Shown here: positions 1-8,783 of the stretch, in pieces
Layout of the letters: the number at the start of each line of letters is the position of its first letter
How positions within the stretch are numbered: the stretch's first letter is position 1
DNA from: Chryseobacterium sp. GVT01B
GTDB lineage: Bacteria; Bacteroidota; Bacteroidia; Flavobacteriales; Weeksellaceae
Reading direction: 5' to 3'
DNA: 64,000 nt
NCBI RefSeq assembly: GCF_019970045.1
Contig: NZ_JAHXYI010000007.1
Span: forward strand, 310,001 to 374,000
Program-made: the position numbers and the translations under genes
Notes under the pieces: model-generated
The model's input: only the letters and a program-made list of their open reading frames with translations
Told to the model about the DNA's origin: nothing
Database searches by the model: none

Positions 1-1
1 C

Positions 2-1147
2 CTTATCGGTTATCTGCGACTTCTGATCAATGAAAATGATTCTGAAGCACTGATGAGAATTATCAACTACCCTGTAAGAGGAATTGGTGAAACAACACAG
101 AATAAACTGATCGTTTTTGCAGATGCTCACAATATTGCAGTATCAAAAGTGTTGGAAAATCTTCCGATGTATGCCCCTCAATTAGGTCTGAACAACGGGG
201 TTTTAAACAAACTGAACGACTTTTGGTCTATGATAAAAGCTTTCCAGGTATTACTGAAAACAGAGACGGCTTACAGTGTTGCTATGGAAGTGGCGAAACG
301 AAGCGGATTGATTAAGTTTTTAAAAGATGATCAGACTCCTGAAGGAATTTCCAGAGTAGAAAACGTTCAGGAATTGATGAACTCTATGCAAGGGTTTATC
401 GAAGAACAGATGCAGCTGGAAGACGGAGATCCGAGCCTTTCTAATTTCCTTGAAAATATTGCGCTTTCAGCAGATACTCAGGATAAGAACCTGGAAGATG
501 ATATGGTTTCATTGATGACCATTCACCTTTCAAAAGGATTGGAATTCCCGGTTGTTCATTTGGTAGGGTTGGAAGAAAACCTGTTCCCAAGCTTTATGAG
601 TTCTGCCACCAGAGAAGATCTTGAGGAAGAGAGAAGATTATTTTATGTAGCATTGACGAGAGCTGAGAAACAGGTGTTTTTCTCATACGCGGTTTCTCGT
701 TTTCAATGGGGAAAAATTACTGATGCGGAACCTTCAAGATTTTTAAGTGAAATAGATGACGAATATATTGAATTCCTTAATCCGGCTCTTGAAAAAAGGT
801 TTATCAATAATTCAGGGGTAAAATCCAATATTTTTGATGAACATCCTTCTGAAATGAAATCTTTCAAAAAGGTTGAAAAGAAGACTATCGATAGAGGTGA
901 TGCTTCAAAACCCGCTCAGGAAGTAAGAAAGCTGAAACCTGTAAGTACAGCTAAAATTATCAACCCAAGCGGAGCTTCTTCTCAGGATATTGAAGTAGGA
1001 GATAAGGTGAGACATGACCGTTTCGGAATTGGAGAAGTTAGTTTCCTGGATGGAACAGATCCTCAGAATATCAAAGCAAAGGTTATTTTCATCCATGAAG
1101 GGGAGAAAAACCTCATTCTGAAATATGCTAAACTGACTAAGATTTAA
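2..1147 (+). CDS. UvrD/PcrA-type ATP-dependent DNA helicase, C-terminal part (5' cut by window edge)
   Basis: The reading frame is open from base 2, so this is the last ~381 residues of a longer protein (family members are usually 730-780 aa). The visible part belongs to superfamily 1A helicases, 3'-5' DNA motors of repair and replication restart. It shows motif V (TIHLSKGLEFPVVHL), motif VI (EERRLFYVALTRAEK) and a C-terminal tudor-like module (VGDKVRHDRFGIGEV) typical of PcrA/UvrD. The Walker motifs lie outside the window. An internal Met at 53 is not the start, because the frame upstream of it already reads as helicase domain 2. A hairpin terminator follows. Confidence 0.93.
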   Translation, partial: LIGYLRLLINENDSEALMRIINYPVRGIGETTQNKLIVFADAHNIAVSKVLENLPMYAPQLGLNNGVLNKLNDFWSMIKAFQVLLKTETAYSVAMEVAKRSGLIKFLKDDQTPEGISRVENVQELMNSMQGFIEEQMQLEDGDPSLSNFLENIALSADTQDKNLEDDMVSLMTIHLSKGLEFPVVHLVGLEENLFPSFMSSATREDLEEERRLFYVALTRAEKQVFFSYAVSRFQWGKITDAEPSRFLSEIDDEYIEFLNPALEKRFINNSGVKSNIFDEHPSEMKSFKKVEKKTIDRGDASKPAQEVRKLKPVSTAKIINPSGASSQDIEVGDKVRHDRFGIGEVSFLDGTDPQNIKAKVIFIHEGEKNLILKYAKLTKI

Positions 1148-1172
1148 TTTCAAAATAATAATAAGATAAAGA

Positions 1173-1205
1173 AAACGGATTCAAAATTTGGATCCGTTTT
1201 TTTTA
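1173..1205 (+). terminator. Rho-independent terminator of the helicase gene
   Basis: The inverted repeat ACGGAT...ATCCGT, with inner TTCAAA/TTTGG pairing, is followed by a run of eight T. It begins about 25 bp after the helicase stop codon. Confidence 0.75.
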
Positions 1206-1254
1206 TTGTTTAAACGTTGAGGTCGCAATGTGGTTATTAAGAACTGTTTATTTT

Positions 1255-1320
1255 AGATCGCAATGGCGTTCCACTCAGCGAAGGAAATTTTCTCTGCTAA
1301 ACGAAGTGCCTTTGCGACCA
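1255..1320. repeat. Imperfect palindromic intergenic element with TCGCAA ends
   Basis: The ends GATCGCAATGGCGTTC and GAAGTGCCTTTGCGACC are imperfect reverse complements around an internal CTCAGCGAAGGAAA/TTCTCTGCTAAACG region. The element could fold into one long hairpin. It lies in the 399-bp gap between the helicase terminator and the TonB receptor promoter; I see no gene in that gap. Confidence 0.45.
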
Positions 1321-1474
1321 TCAGACTAAAAAGTTACAAAATCATAGCGTTTTTATTTTAGATCTAATACTCTCTAAACAACGTTTTTTATTGAAATGTT
1401 CTTAAATTATCATAACTTTAAATAGGGATAGAAAGAAACGATAACCATTTTTTATAAAAACAAAGTCTATTGAT

Positions 1475-1505
1475 TTTGTGGACTAATAAATATATTTTAC
1501 ATTTG
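1475..1505 (+). promoter_or_regulatory. Bacteroidota-type promoter of the TonB receptor gene
   Basis: TTTG at 1475-1478 and TACATTTG at 1498-1505 are separated by 19 bp. This matches the Bacteroidota sigma-factor consensus TTTG-N19-21-TAnnTTTG. It lies 41 bp upstream of the start codon at 1547. Confidence 0.7.
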
Positions 1506-1546
1506 CACCTTGTAAAAAACATAAATGTTCAATCAAATTAAACTAT

Positions 1547-4315
1547 ATGAGAAATAAAAAAACTATTCTTTCGGCCTCTGTTTTATTTTTTCTTGGCGTA
1601 TTTACTTACGGACAGGAAAAAGACAGCATAAAAACAAATAAAGACAGTATAAAAACAAATAATGTAGAAGAAGTAGTGGTGCTGGGGTCAAGAGCCGGAG
1701 CCAGATCTAAAACAGACAGCCCGGTTCCTGTAGATGTTTTCAATGTAAAAGAATCTTCTATTATCCTTCCACAAACAAATATCGGACAAATCCTGAATGC
1801 GGTAGCCCCTTCATTTACTTCTACTATTCAGACCAACTCAGATGGAACAGACCATTTGGATCCTGCTCAGCTAAGGGGTTTGGGACCAGACCAGGTATTG
1901 GTTTTGGTTAATGGAAAAAGAAGACACACTTCAGCATTAGTGAATGTAAACGGAACACCGGGAAGAGGTACCGTAGGAACGGATTTAAATGCCATTCCGT
2001 CTTTTGCATTAAACAGAATAGAAGTATTAAGAGACGGAGCTGCGGCACAATATGGATCTGATGCCATAGCTGGAGTTATCAATCTTGATCTGAAAAGAGA
2101 TACAGGAAAATTGGCAGGACAAATCAGTTACGGAGGGAATTTAACACCAACAGCTAATGATCATACCGGAGATTTTGACGGACAGAATATTCAGCTGGAT
2201 CTGAACTATGGTAATAAAATCGGAACTAAAGGTGGTTTCTTTAATATTACCTGGTCTTCACAGTTCAGAAATCCAACCTATAGAGCCGGAACAGAAAATG
2301 GACCTATCTATAATGCTTATAACGCGATAGAACAGCGAGCATTAAATGATGGCGTGAATCTTTCTTCTCTTTTTACGAATATTGGAAATACACCCAATTC
2401 ACAGCAGCTCGTAAATTATATTCATCAGTATGCTCAGAATGTAAATTACTTTTCTCAGGATCTGCAAAACTCAATTCAGGGAGCCAATACCATTTCCGCA
2501 TTACAAAGTATTTTGAAACCTGGAAATTTTACCAGAGAGCAGCTTAATTACTTTACGGATCAGGAATTGGCTTACAGAGGGCAGGAAAGGAAGGATTTTA
2601 ATATGCAGGTAGGGCAGTCGAAGCTTAATAATCATCAGCTTTTTGTGAATGCAGAGATTCCTGTAAGTGATAACTGGAAAGTGTATACTTTTGGTGGATA
2701 TAGCTTAAGGCACGGAACTTCCGGAGGGTTTTACAGAAGACCAACTGAAAACAGAACTTTTACAGGATTATATCCTAACGGCTATCTTCCACAGATTGGA
2801 ACAGATATTCAGGATATTTCGCTGGCTGCAGGAATCAAAGGGAAATGGGACGGCTGGAATATTGACTTCAGTAATACATATGGACAAAACTCATTCACCT
2901 ATAACATTCAGAATACAGGAAATACTTCTTTACGTTTTGCTTCACCAAGGGAGTTTAATGCCGGAGGATTACGATTTTCTCAAAATACGATCAATTTAGA
3001 TTTCTCTAAAAAATATGATGTATGGGAAGGAATCAACGTCGCGTTTGGAGCAGAGCACCGTTATGAGAATTTTAAAATTACTCAGGGGGAAGAAGCTTCG
3101 TATGCAACCTATGATGTTTCCGGAAATGTATGGAACGGAAATTCTGTGAGACCTACAGATTTCTTCGGAGCATTACTTCCGGGAGGTTCACAGGTATTCA
3201 ATGGATTTAAGCCTGAGAATGCGGTGGATAAAAACAGACAGTCAGTGGCAGCTTATGCAGATGTAGAATTTAACTTTACCAACTGGTTATTGGTAGATGC
3301 GGCAGCGAGATATGAAAATTATTCTGATTTCGGATCTACATTCAATTATAAATTAGCTTCAAGAATAAAGGTTGCCCCTAATTTCAATGTGAGATTTGCA
3401 GGATCTACAGGATTCAGAGCACCATCTATCCACCAGATCTATTATAATGTAACGTCTACATTATTCACAAATAATCAGCTTTTGGAAGTAGGAACTTTCA
3501 GTAATGATTCTCAGCTGGCAGGGCTGCTGGATATGCCAAAACTGAAGCAGGAAACTTCCAAATCGGCAAGTGTAGGATTTACTTACAGAATTCCTTCGGT
3601 GGGACTTAGCTTTACAGCGGATGGATATTTCACGAGAATTGATAACCGTATTATTCTTACCGACCAGTTTTTGAGAGCAAGTGTTCCTCAGAAAGCACAG
3701 GAAGCTTATGATCAATTGGGAATCAATGCTGCACAGTTCTTTACCAATGCCATTGATACAGAAACAAAAGGATTGGATGTTGTGATTTCACATAATGTAA
3801 GATTTTCAGGAGTAAAACTTGATAATAACTTTGCTATTAACCTTAATAAAACCAGACAGGTAGGAGATATTCACTCAGCAGGACTCTTACAGTCACCACA
3901 GCTTGAAAAAGTATATTTTTCTGAAAAATCAAGAATATATCTTGAAGAAGCTGTTCCTAGAGTGAAAGCCAGTCTTTCGCACACTCTTTCATGGAAGGAT
4001 GCCACTTTCTATCTGAGAAACACCTACTTCGGAAAAGTAACAGGTGCTGATGTTATTGATGTAAACGGAGACGGGATTATAGATTTCAATGAACACCAGC
4101 AGATAGGAGATAAGATCATTACCGATATTTCCGCTGCTTATCAGTTTACCAAAAATGTAGGACTGACTTTAGGAGTGAACAATTTGTTTGATATTTATCC
4201 AACAAAGAACCTTACTGCTTCTACGAATAACGATCAGTTTATCTATTCACGTTCCACTTCACAATTTGGACAAAATGGAAGGTATGTTTTTGCAAGACTT
4301 AATTTCAATTTTTAA
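1547..4315 (+). CDS. TonB-dependent outer-membrane receptor
   Basis: This 922-aa outer-membrane transporter starts with a signal peptide (MRNKKTILSASVLFFLGVFTY, cleavage near GQE). A TonB-box-like VEEVVVLGSR, a plug domain (about residues 55-180, with DQVLVLVNGKRR and RIEVLRDGAAAQYGSDAIAGVINL) and a 22-strand barrel ending in Phe (FARLNFNF) follow. The C-terminal barrel contains NNLFDIYPTKN, common in ferric-siderophore or small-molecule receptors. The N-terminal linker has a short repeat (KDSIKTN twice). The substrate cannot be read from sequence. It is monocistronic, with its own promoter at 1475 and terminator at 4341. No SusD partner is adjacent, so it is not a SusC-type polysaccharide system. 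Confidence 0.93.
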   Translation: MRNKKTILSASVLFFLGVFTYGQEKDSIKTNKDSIKTNNVEEVVVLGSRAGARSKTDSPVPVDVFNVKESSIILPQTNIGQILNAVAPSFTSTIQTNSDGTDHLDPAQLRGLGPDQVLVLVNGKRRHTSALVNVNGTPGRGTVGTDLNAIPSFALNRIEVLRDGAAAQYGSDAIAGVINLDLKRDTGKLAGQISYGGNLTPTANDHTGDFDGQNIQLDLNYGNKIGTKGGFFNITWSSQFRNPTYRAGTENGPIYNAYNAIEQRALNDGVNLSSLFTNIGNTPNSQQLVNYIHQYAQNVNYFSQDLQNSIQGANTISALQSILKPGNFTREQLNYFTDQELAYRGQERKDFNMQVGQSKLNNHQLFVNAEIPVSDNWKVYTFGGYSLRHGTSGGFYRRPTENRTFTGLYPNGYLPQIGTDIQDISLAAGIKGKWDGWNIDFSNTYGQNSFTYNIQNTGNTSLRFASPREFNAGGLRFSQNTINLDFSKKYDVWEGINVAFGAEHRYENFKITQGEEASYATYDVSGNVWNGNSVRPTDFFGALLPGGSQVFNGFKPENAVDKNRQSVAAYADVEFNFTNWLLVDAAARYENYSDFGSTFNYKLASRIKVAPNFNVRFAGSTGFRAPSIHQIYYNVTSTLFTNNQLLEVGTFSNDSQLAGLLDMPKLKQETSKSASVGFTYRIPSVGLSFTADGYFTRIDNRIILTDQFLRASVPQKAQEAYDQLGINAAQFFTNAIDTETKGLDVVISHNVRFSGVKLDNNFAINLNKTRQVGDIHSAGLLQSPQLEKVYFSEKSRIYLEEAVPRVKASLSHTLSWKDATFYLRNTYFGKVTGADVIDVNGDGIIDFNEHQQIGDKIITDISAAYQFTKNVGLTLGVNNLFDIYPTKNLTASTNNDQFIYSRSTSQFGQNGRYVFARLNFNF

Positions 4316-4340
4316 ATAAAAATTACCGATAATGCTTATA

Positions 4341-4374
4341 AAAAAACAGTTCAGAATTTCTGAACTGTTTTTTT
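4341..4374 (+). terminator. Rho-independent terminator after the TonB receptor
   Basis: A near-perfect stem, AAACAGTTCAGAA/TTTCTGAACTGTTT, ends in seven T. A-runs on the other side would also allow termination of leftward transcripts, including from cstA. Confidence 0.85.
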
Positions 4375-4530
4375 ATGAACTTTTATTTTTGAACCATCAA
4401 GGTTTAATAAGAGTTTAAGAGTATTAAGATAAGCTTCGCTTTAAACTTAAAAAATCCAGAATGATTCATCTTAACTATACTTTATTTCTTAAATCCTTCT
4501 TAATGGTTTTTAATTTATAGTATGTGAATC

Positions 4531-6372
4531 TTATCTTTCCACAAGTTCTTTTACCGGTTCTCCATAATGATCAATCACTGTTTTGTTGATCTGAAGAAGT
4601 TGATACCATTTTCTGAAAGCTCCTATAAATACAATAAGCATAAGAATCATTGCTGTTGCCGCTAATGCAGCCAGTAAGTACTGCCCTTTTGGAATATAGA
4701 TAGCAGTCACCTGGATATACCCGGCCCAGAATGTAATTCCGGCCATGAAAACTCCCGGAACAGCAGAGCATAAAGCATATTTTCCTCTGTTCATCCTTAT
4801 CAGCATCGTGGTACAGACGATAAGTCCGCAGGCAGCCAGCAGCTGATTACTGATTCCGAATAACGGCCAGATGCTGTTTACGTTTCCGGTATACACAAGA
4901 TATCCCCAGGCAAAAGTGAAAAGAAGACTACTAATAATAATTCCGGGAATCCAGCTTTTATCATTAAATTTTGGAACTACAGAACCCAGCATTTCCTGTA
5001 AAAAGAAACGACCCACTCTTGTTCCAGCATCAATGGCAGTGAGAATAAATACCGCTTCAAACATAATTGCAAAATTATACCAGTAAGCCGTCAGCTGATC
5101 CATATAAGGAATTTTGTTGAAGATATGGGCCATTCCCACAGCAAGAGATACAGCACCTCCGGTTCTTCCATAAAGATCAATCCCAATTTTTTGAGAATAA
5201 TAATCAATGTCTACTCCGTGTAAAGAAGGGTGGGTTGCCAAAAATGAATCATAGGCTTCTTTTGGAGTATTGATTGCAAAATAGTCACCAGGCATCAGTG
5301 TACACGCTGCAATAAGTGCCATCAATGCTACGAAGCCTTCCACAAGCATTGCCCCATATCCTACGAATAGAATTTCTCTTTCTTTATTAAGCATTTTAGG
5401 AGTTGTTCCCGTAGCAATCACCGCATGAAACCCGGAAATAGCTCCACAGGCAATCACGATAAAAATAAAAGGAAGTACAGGTCCGCCAATAATAGGGCCT
5501 CCACCATTGACAAAAGCTGTGATAGCCGGCATTTGTATAGTTGGGTGAATCACAATGACCCCGATAGCCAGCATGATAATAGTTCCTATCTTTAAATAAG
5601 TGGAAAGATAATCCCTTGGAACTAAAAGCAGCCATACCGGTAGTACAGAAGCAATAAAACCATACAGAGGAATGGCGATAGAAATTGTTTTAATATCCCA
5701 GGAAAATAAATTATTCATGGTAGGATTCTGCATTAGAGTATGCCCTCCGATAATTCCGGCAATCAAAAGGATACCGCCCAATATACTTGCAAACAAAACA
5801 CTGTTCTTTTTATAACGCATGATCAGTCCCATGATGATGGCAATAGGCATCGTAATGACTACTGTAAAAAGAGACCATGATGCTTCATGCATAGCATTGA
5901 TACAAGCCAGCGATAAACCGGCCAGCGTAAGAATCAGGATGAATAGAATTGCAAAACCCGCTACAGTTCCCGTTGCTTTTCCAATTTCTTTAGAAGCGAT
6001 GGTCGCGAGACTTTGCCCTTTGTGTCTCACAGAAGCAAAGAGTACAACCATATCATGAACTCCGCCTCCCAATACACAGCCAATCAGAATCCATAATGCG
6101 CCCGGAAGATACCCGAACTGAGCAGCAAGAACAGGTCCTACTAATGGCCCGGCAGCCGCAATTGCAGCAAAATGATGCCCGAAAAGTACATTTTTATTGG
6201 TTGCGACATAATCTTTACCATCTGCAAATTCTACAGCAGGAGTCATATTCTGGTCATTAAGTCTGAGAACTTTATTGGCAATAAAAATACCATAAACACG
6301 GTAAGCTATCGCAAAAATAAGAACAGATGCAAATATGAGCGTAAGCGCATTGATATTATTCAAAGAATCCAT
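4531..6372 (-). CDS. cstA: Carbon starvation protein CstA, inner-membrane transporter
   Basis: This 613-aa polytopic membrane protein belongs to the CstA/BtsT family, known for peptide and pyruvate uptake in carbon-limited cells. Family hallmarks are the N-terminal YRVYG segment, FGHHFAAIAAAGPLVGPVLAAQ, GGGVHDMVVLFASVRHKGQS, and SGFHAVIATGTTPKML in the middle. About 15 hydrophobic segments cover most of the length, and the protein matches the shorter CstA class (E. coli CstA is ~700 aa). No two-component partner of the BtsSR type is adjacent. The long AT-rich upstream region (6373-6560) shows no clear TAnnTTTG element. Confidence 0.93.
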   Translation of the reverse strand: MDSLNNINALTLIFASVLIFAIAYRVYGIFIANKVLRLNDQNMTPAVEFADGKDYVATNKNVLFGHHFAAIAAAGPLVGPVLAAQFGYLPGALWILIGCVLGGGVHDMVVLFASVRHKGQSLATIASKEIGKATGTVAGFAILFILILTLAGLSLACINAMHEASWSLFTVVITMPIAIIMGLIMRYKKNSVLFASILGGILLIAGIIGGHTLMQNPTMNNLFSWDIKTISIAIPLYGFIASVLPVWLLLVPRDYLSTYLKIGTIIMLAIGVIVIHPTIQMPAITAFVNGGGPIIGGPVLPFIFIVIACGAISGFHAVIATGTTPKMLNKEREILFVGYGAMLVEGFVALMALIAACTLMPGDYFAINTPKEAYDSFLATHPSLHGVDIDYYSQKIGIDLYGRTGGAVSLAVGMAHIFNKIPYMDQLTAYWYNFAIMFEAVFILTAIDAGTRVGRFFLQEMLGSVVPKFNDKSWIPGIIISSLLFTFAWGYLVYTGNVNSIWPLFGISNQLLAACGLIVCTTMLIRMNRGKYALCSAVPGVFMAGITFWAGYIQVTAIYIPKGQYLLAALAATAMILMLIVFIGAFRKWYQLLQINKTVIDHYGEPVKELVER

Positions 6373-6564
6373 ATTGCGTATTTTTTTTAATGAATGATTA
6401 ATTTATTAGCTGTTTTGCTAAAAATAATTTAAACAATAGCCAAGGTAATTAATTTCGATTAAAAAATAGAATATGTATATCAATCTAGCAAATTTGTTAT
6501 TGATCTGTTATTTATTGTGTTGATTTGCAGTGTTTTGATTTGTTTTTAAATAAGTGAATATATA

Positions 6565-7602
6565 TTATTTCTTTTGCGAAAGAACGAAATCTACCATCTC
6601 ATCCGTCAGTTTATCCAGATAAGCCTTATCAGTTGTACCAAACCCATGGACTCCACCATCTACAATGATTAAAGAGTTCTGAATTTTGGCTCTGTTTAAT
6701 TTTCTGTGAAGTTTTTTAGACTGGCTTAAAGGAACAATTTTATCATTATTCCCCTGAACAATTAAAGTAGGCACGCCTTCTGAAACAAAATTAACAGGAG
6801 ATATGGTTTTCAGATAATCAATGGCTCTGTCCTGATCTTTTCTGATATCATAGCCTGAAATTCCTTTCACAAGATTTTCCTGTAAACCGACAATTTTTTT
6901 TGACATTAATCCGATCATCGCTACCGGTATGGTTCCCAATTTTGTATGGAAAAGCTTATTAAGATCAGCCGGGCCATAATGATCTATTACATAATTTACT
7001 TTAGCAGAATAAGACGAAAGTTCCGGATTACCCATATAAGTATTGTCTGGAGTATAAGCCGCCATCAGGGAAAGATGAGCCCCTGCTGAAGCCCCGAATA
7101 AGCCTATATTATTGGTGTCAAAATGATATTGCTCTGCATTTTTTCTTACCCATCTTACCACATCTTTAGTATCTTCCAAAGGTAATGGAAAATGAGTGCT
7201 GTCATTCAAAAGGGTATAATTAATACTGATTACAGCATATTGTTTTGCCATCAGCTTTGCAATGGTAGTTTCAACATAATTATCCGCGTGAATCACTTTA
7301 TCACCTTCTATCCATCCACCACCGTGAACATAAATCAGTACAGGAAGCAGCTGGCCTGCAGCTATATTTTTAGGAGTAAAAACATCCAGCTTGACAGGAT
7401 TTCCTTTTCTGTTGGTTTTATATACAATATCCTCAGACAGATTGGCTATTTCCGGAAGTAATGTACTTTTTACAGGCGGAGCTTTCACCTGTACTTGTGA
7501 AAAATTTTGTGAAAAACCTAAAGTGAAAACACTTAAAAATAAAACAAAAAACAGGTTTGTGAAAAACCTGTAGATTGATATGTTGTATATGGATGATTTC
7601 AT
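6565..7602 (-). CDS. Secreted alpha/beta hydrolase (BD-FAE / esterase-lipase family)
   Basis: This 345-aa protein has an N-terminal hydrophobic export signal (FFTNLFFVLFLSVFTLGFSQ). The catalytic domain carries the HGGGW oxyanion motif (HGGGWIEG), the nucleophile elbow GASAGAH, an acid in QGNNDKIVP and the His in GGVHGFG. This fits a hormone-sensitive-lipase or carbohydrate-ester type esterase acting in the periplasm or outside the cell; the substrate is unknown. The next gene upstream on this strand is the DUF3037 gene, 22 bp away, so the two may be co-transcribed. Confidence 0.87.
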   Translation of the reverse strand: MKSSIYNISIYRFFTNLFFVLFLSVFTLGFSQNFSQVQVKAPPVKSTLLPEIANLSEDIVYKTNRKGNPVKLDVFTPKNIAAGQLLPVLIYVHGGGWIEGDKVIHADNYVETTIAKLMAKQYAVISINYTLLNDSTHFPLPLEDTKDVVRWVRKNAEQYHFDTNNIGLFGASAGAHLSLMAAYTPDNTYMGNPELSSYSAKVNYVIDHYGPADLNKLFHTKLGTIPVAMIGLMSKKIVGLQENLVKGISGYDIRKDQDRAIDYLKTISPVNFVSEGVPTLIVQGNNDKIVPLSQSKKLHRKLNRAKIQNSLIIVDGGVHGFGTTDKAYLDKLTDEMVDFVLSQKK

Positions 7603-7624
7603 AATAAATTTTTTAGAAGATGTG

Positions 7625-8008
7625 TTATTTTACTAACTCCTCAAAAAGTTTACCAAACGTACTATTCAGATCTTTGGATTTCCCAGGATGAGGTCTGGAG
7701 GTCTGTACTACTGCACTTCTTACGGCCGTAAGCCAGCGGAAACGTTCAGGAATATCAAGCAGGGCAATAGGGCCACCATCTTTATCACCGTTGGCAATTT
7801 TCTGAAAACTTTCAAGATTCTGGATGATATCTTCATAGTCCAGTTTACTGTGCATGAGTTTAAATTTATCAGGACACAAATAGAATTCTACCCTGATGAA
7901 TTTTTCCTTTTTGGAAAACATCACCAGCCCGATATTGAAAAATTCTTCTCTTTCAACTTTAGGTACTAAGCGTATTACCGCATATTCATATATTTTATCC
8001 TCTTGCAT
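7625..8008 (-). CDS. DUF3037 family protein
   Basis: This 127-aa cytosolic protein matches DUF3037 by its N-terminus (YEYAVIRLVPKVEREEFFNIGLVMFS) and the conserved C-terminal segment RFRWLTAVRSAVVQTSRPHPG. The biochemical function of the family is unknown. Its start overlaps the end of the upstream HipA-like kinase by 14 bp, so the two are almost certainly translationally coupled. DUF3037 next to a HipA-like kinase is an arrangement I recall from other Bacteroidota and Proteobacteria, which suggests one functional unit. Confidence 0.85.
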   Translation of the reverse strand: MQEDKIYEYAVIRLVPKVEREEFFNIGLVMFSKKEKFIRVEFYLCPDKFKLMHSKLDYEDIIQNLESFQKIANGDKDGGPIALLDIPERFRWLTAVRSAVVQTSRPHPGKSKDLNSTFGKLFEELVK

Positions 8009-8768
8009 TTTTAGCTTCGTTTATAAAGATTTGAGAATTTTCTAATCTGGTTTTCAGAAACTGAAAATAGATCTCACGGATTTCGTCAGGTGTTTCATCA
8101 GCATCATTCCAATGCAGCCAGTCTTCAGGAATTGTATTGACAATCTCCCTGAAAAGTGTGTCATTCAGTACTTCGTGGGCAAATTGATCTGCTTCATCAA
8201 GCATTTTTGCCTTAGGAAGAAGTACATGGTCTTTCACATATTTGAAAGGCGTTTTTGCCGCTGTATCAAAATTCTGCCATGAATGGTGGAAGTAGAACGA
8301 AGCACCATTATCGATGATCCATAGCTCTTTATTCCACATCAGCATATTGGTGTTTCTGAAAGTACGGTCAATGTTGGTAATGAAGGCATCCAGCCATACT
8401 ATTTTTGAAGCCAGAAGAGGATCAACACTTACTCCCGGATCATAAGTGATGGAACCGGAAAGATAATGCAGACCAAGGTTCAGACCTTCGGAAAATTTCA
8501 GAAGATCCTGTATTTCCTCATCGGCTTCCGTTCTTCCGAAGTCGGCATCAACATTGATAAAAACAAGTTCAGGAATTTTTAGTCCCAATGCTTCGGTAAT
8601 TTTTCCTCCCAAAAGTTCAGAGATCAGCATTTTTACCCCATGGCCTGCGCCACGGAATTTTAATACATATTTGAAATCATCATCAGCTTCTGCCAGAGCA
8701 GGAAGAGATCCTCCTTCTCTCAATGGCAGAATGTAACGCGTCACGGTTACAGTTCTTAAATTCTGCAT
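7995..8768 (-). CDS. HipA-like protein kinase
   Basis: This 257-aa single-domain protein resembles the catalytic half of HipA kinases. An N-terminal lobe holds VLKFRGAGHGVKMLISELL, a likely ATP-binding Lys and Glu helix. WLDAFITNIDRTFRNTNML follows (catalytic-loop form D-x4-N-x-D-R-x3-N-x-N), then IDNGASF in the metal-binding DFG position. It lacks the HipA N-terminal subdomain and there is no HipB-type HTH gene beside it. Its partner is the overlapping DUF3037 gene. HipA proteins phosphorylate glutamyl-tRNA synthetase, but the target here is unknown. A TATTTTTG element at 8773-8780 on this strand could serve as a promoter for a nearly leaderless mRNA. Confidence 0.8.
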   Translation of the reverse strand: MQNLRTVTVTRYILPLREGGSLPALAEADDDFKYVLKFRGAGHGVKMLISELLGGKITEALGLKIPELVFINVDADFGRTEADEEIQDLLKFSEGLNLGLHYLSGSITYDPGVSVDPLLASKIVWLDAFITNIDRTFRNTNMLMWNKELWIIDNGASFYFHHSWQNFDTAAKTPFKYVKDHVLLPKAKMLDEADQFAHEVLNDTLFREIVNTIPEDWLHWNDADETPDEIREIYFQFLKTRLENSQIFINEAKNARG

Positions 8769-8783
8769 GAAGCAAAAATAAGG

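Noticed and set aside
1547..4315. TonB receptor as SusC of a polysaccharide utilisation locus
   Set aside because: No SusD lipoprotein or glycoside hydrolase gene is adjacent, and the protein lacks the N-terminal carboxypeptidase-like domain.
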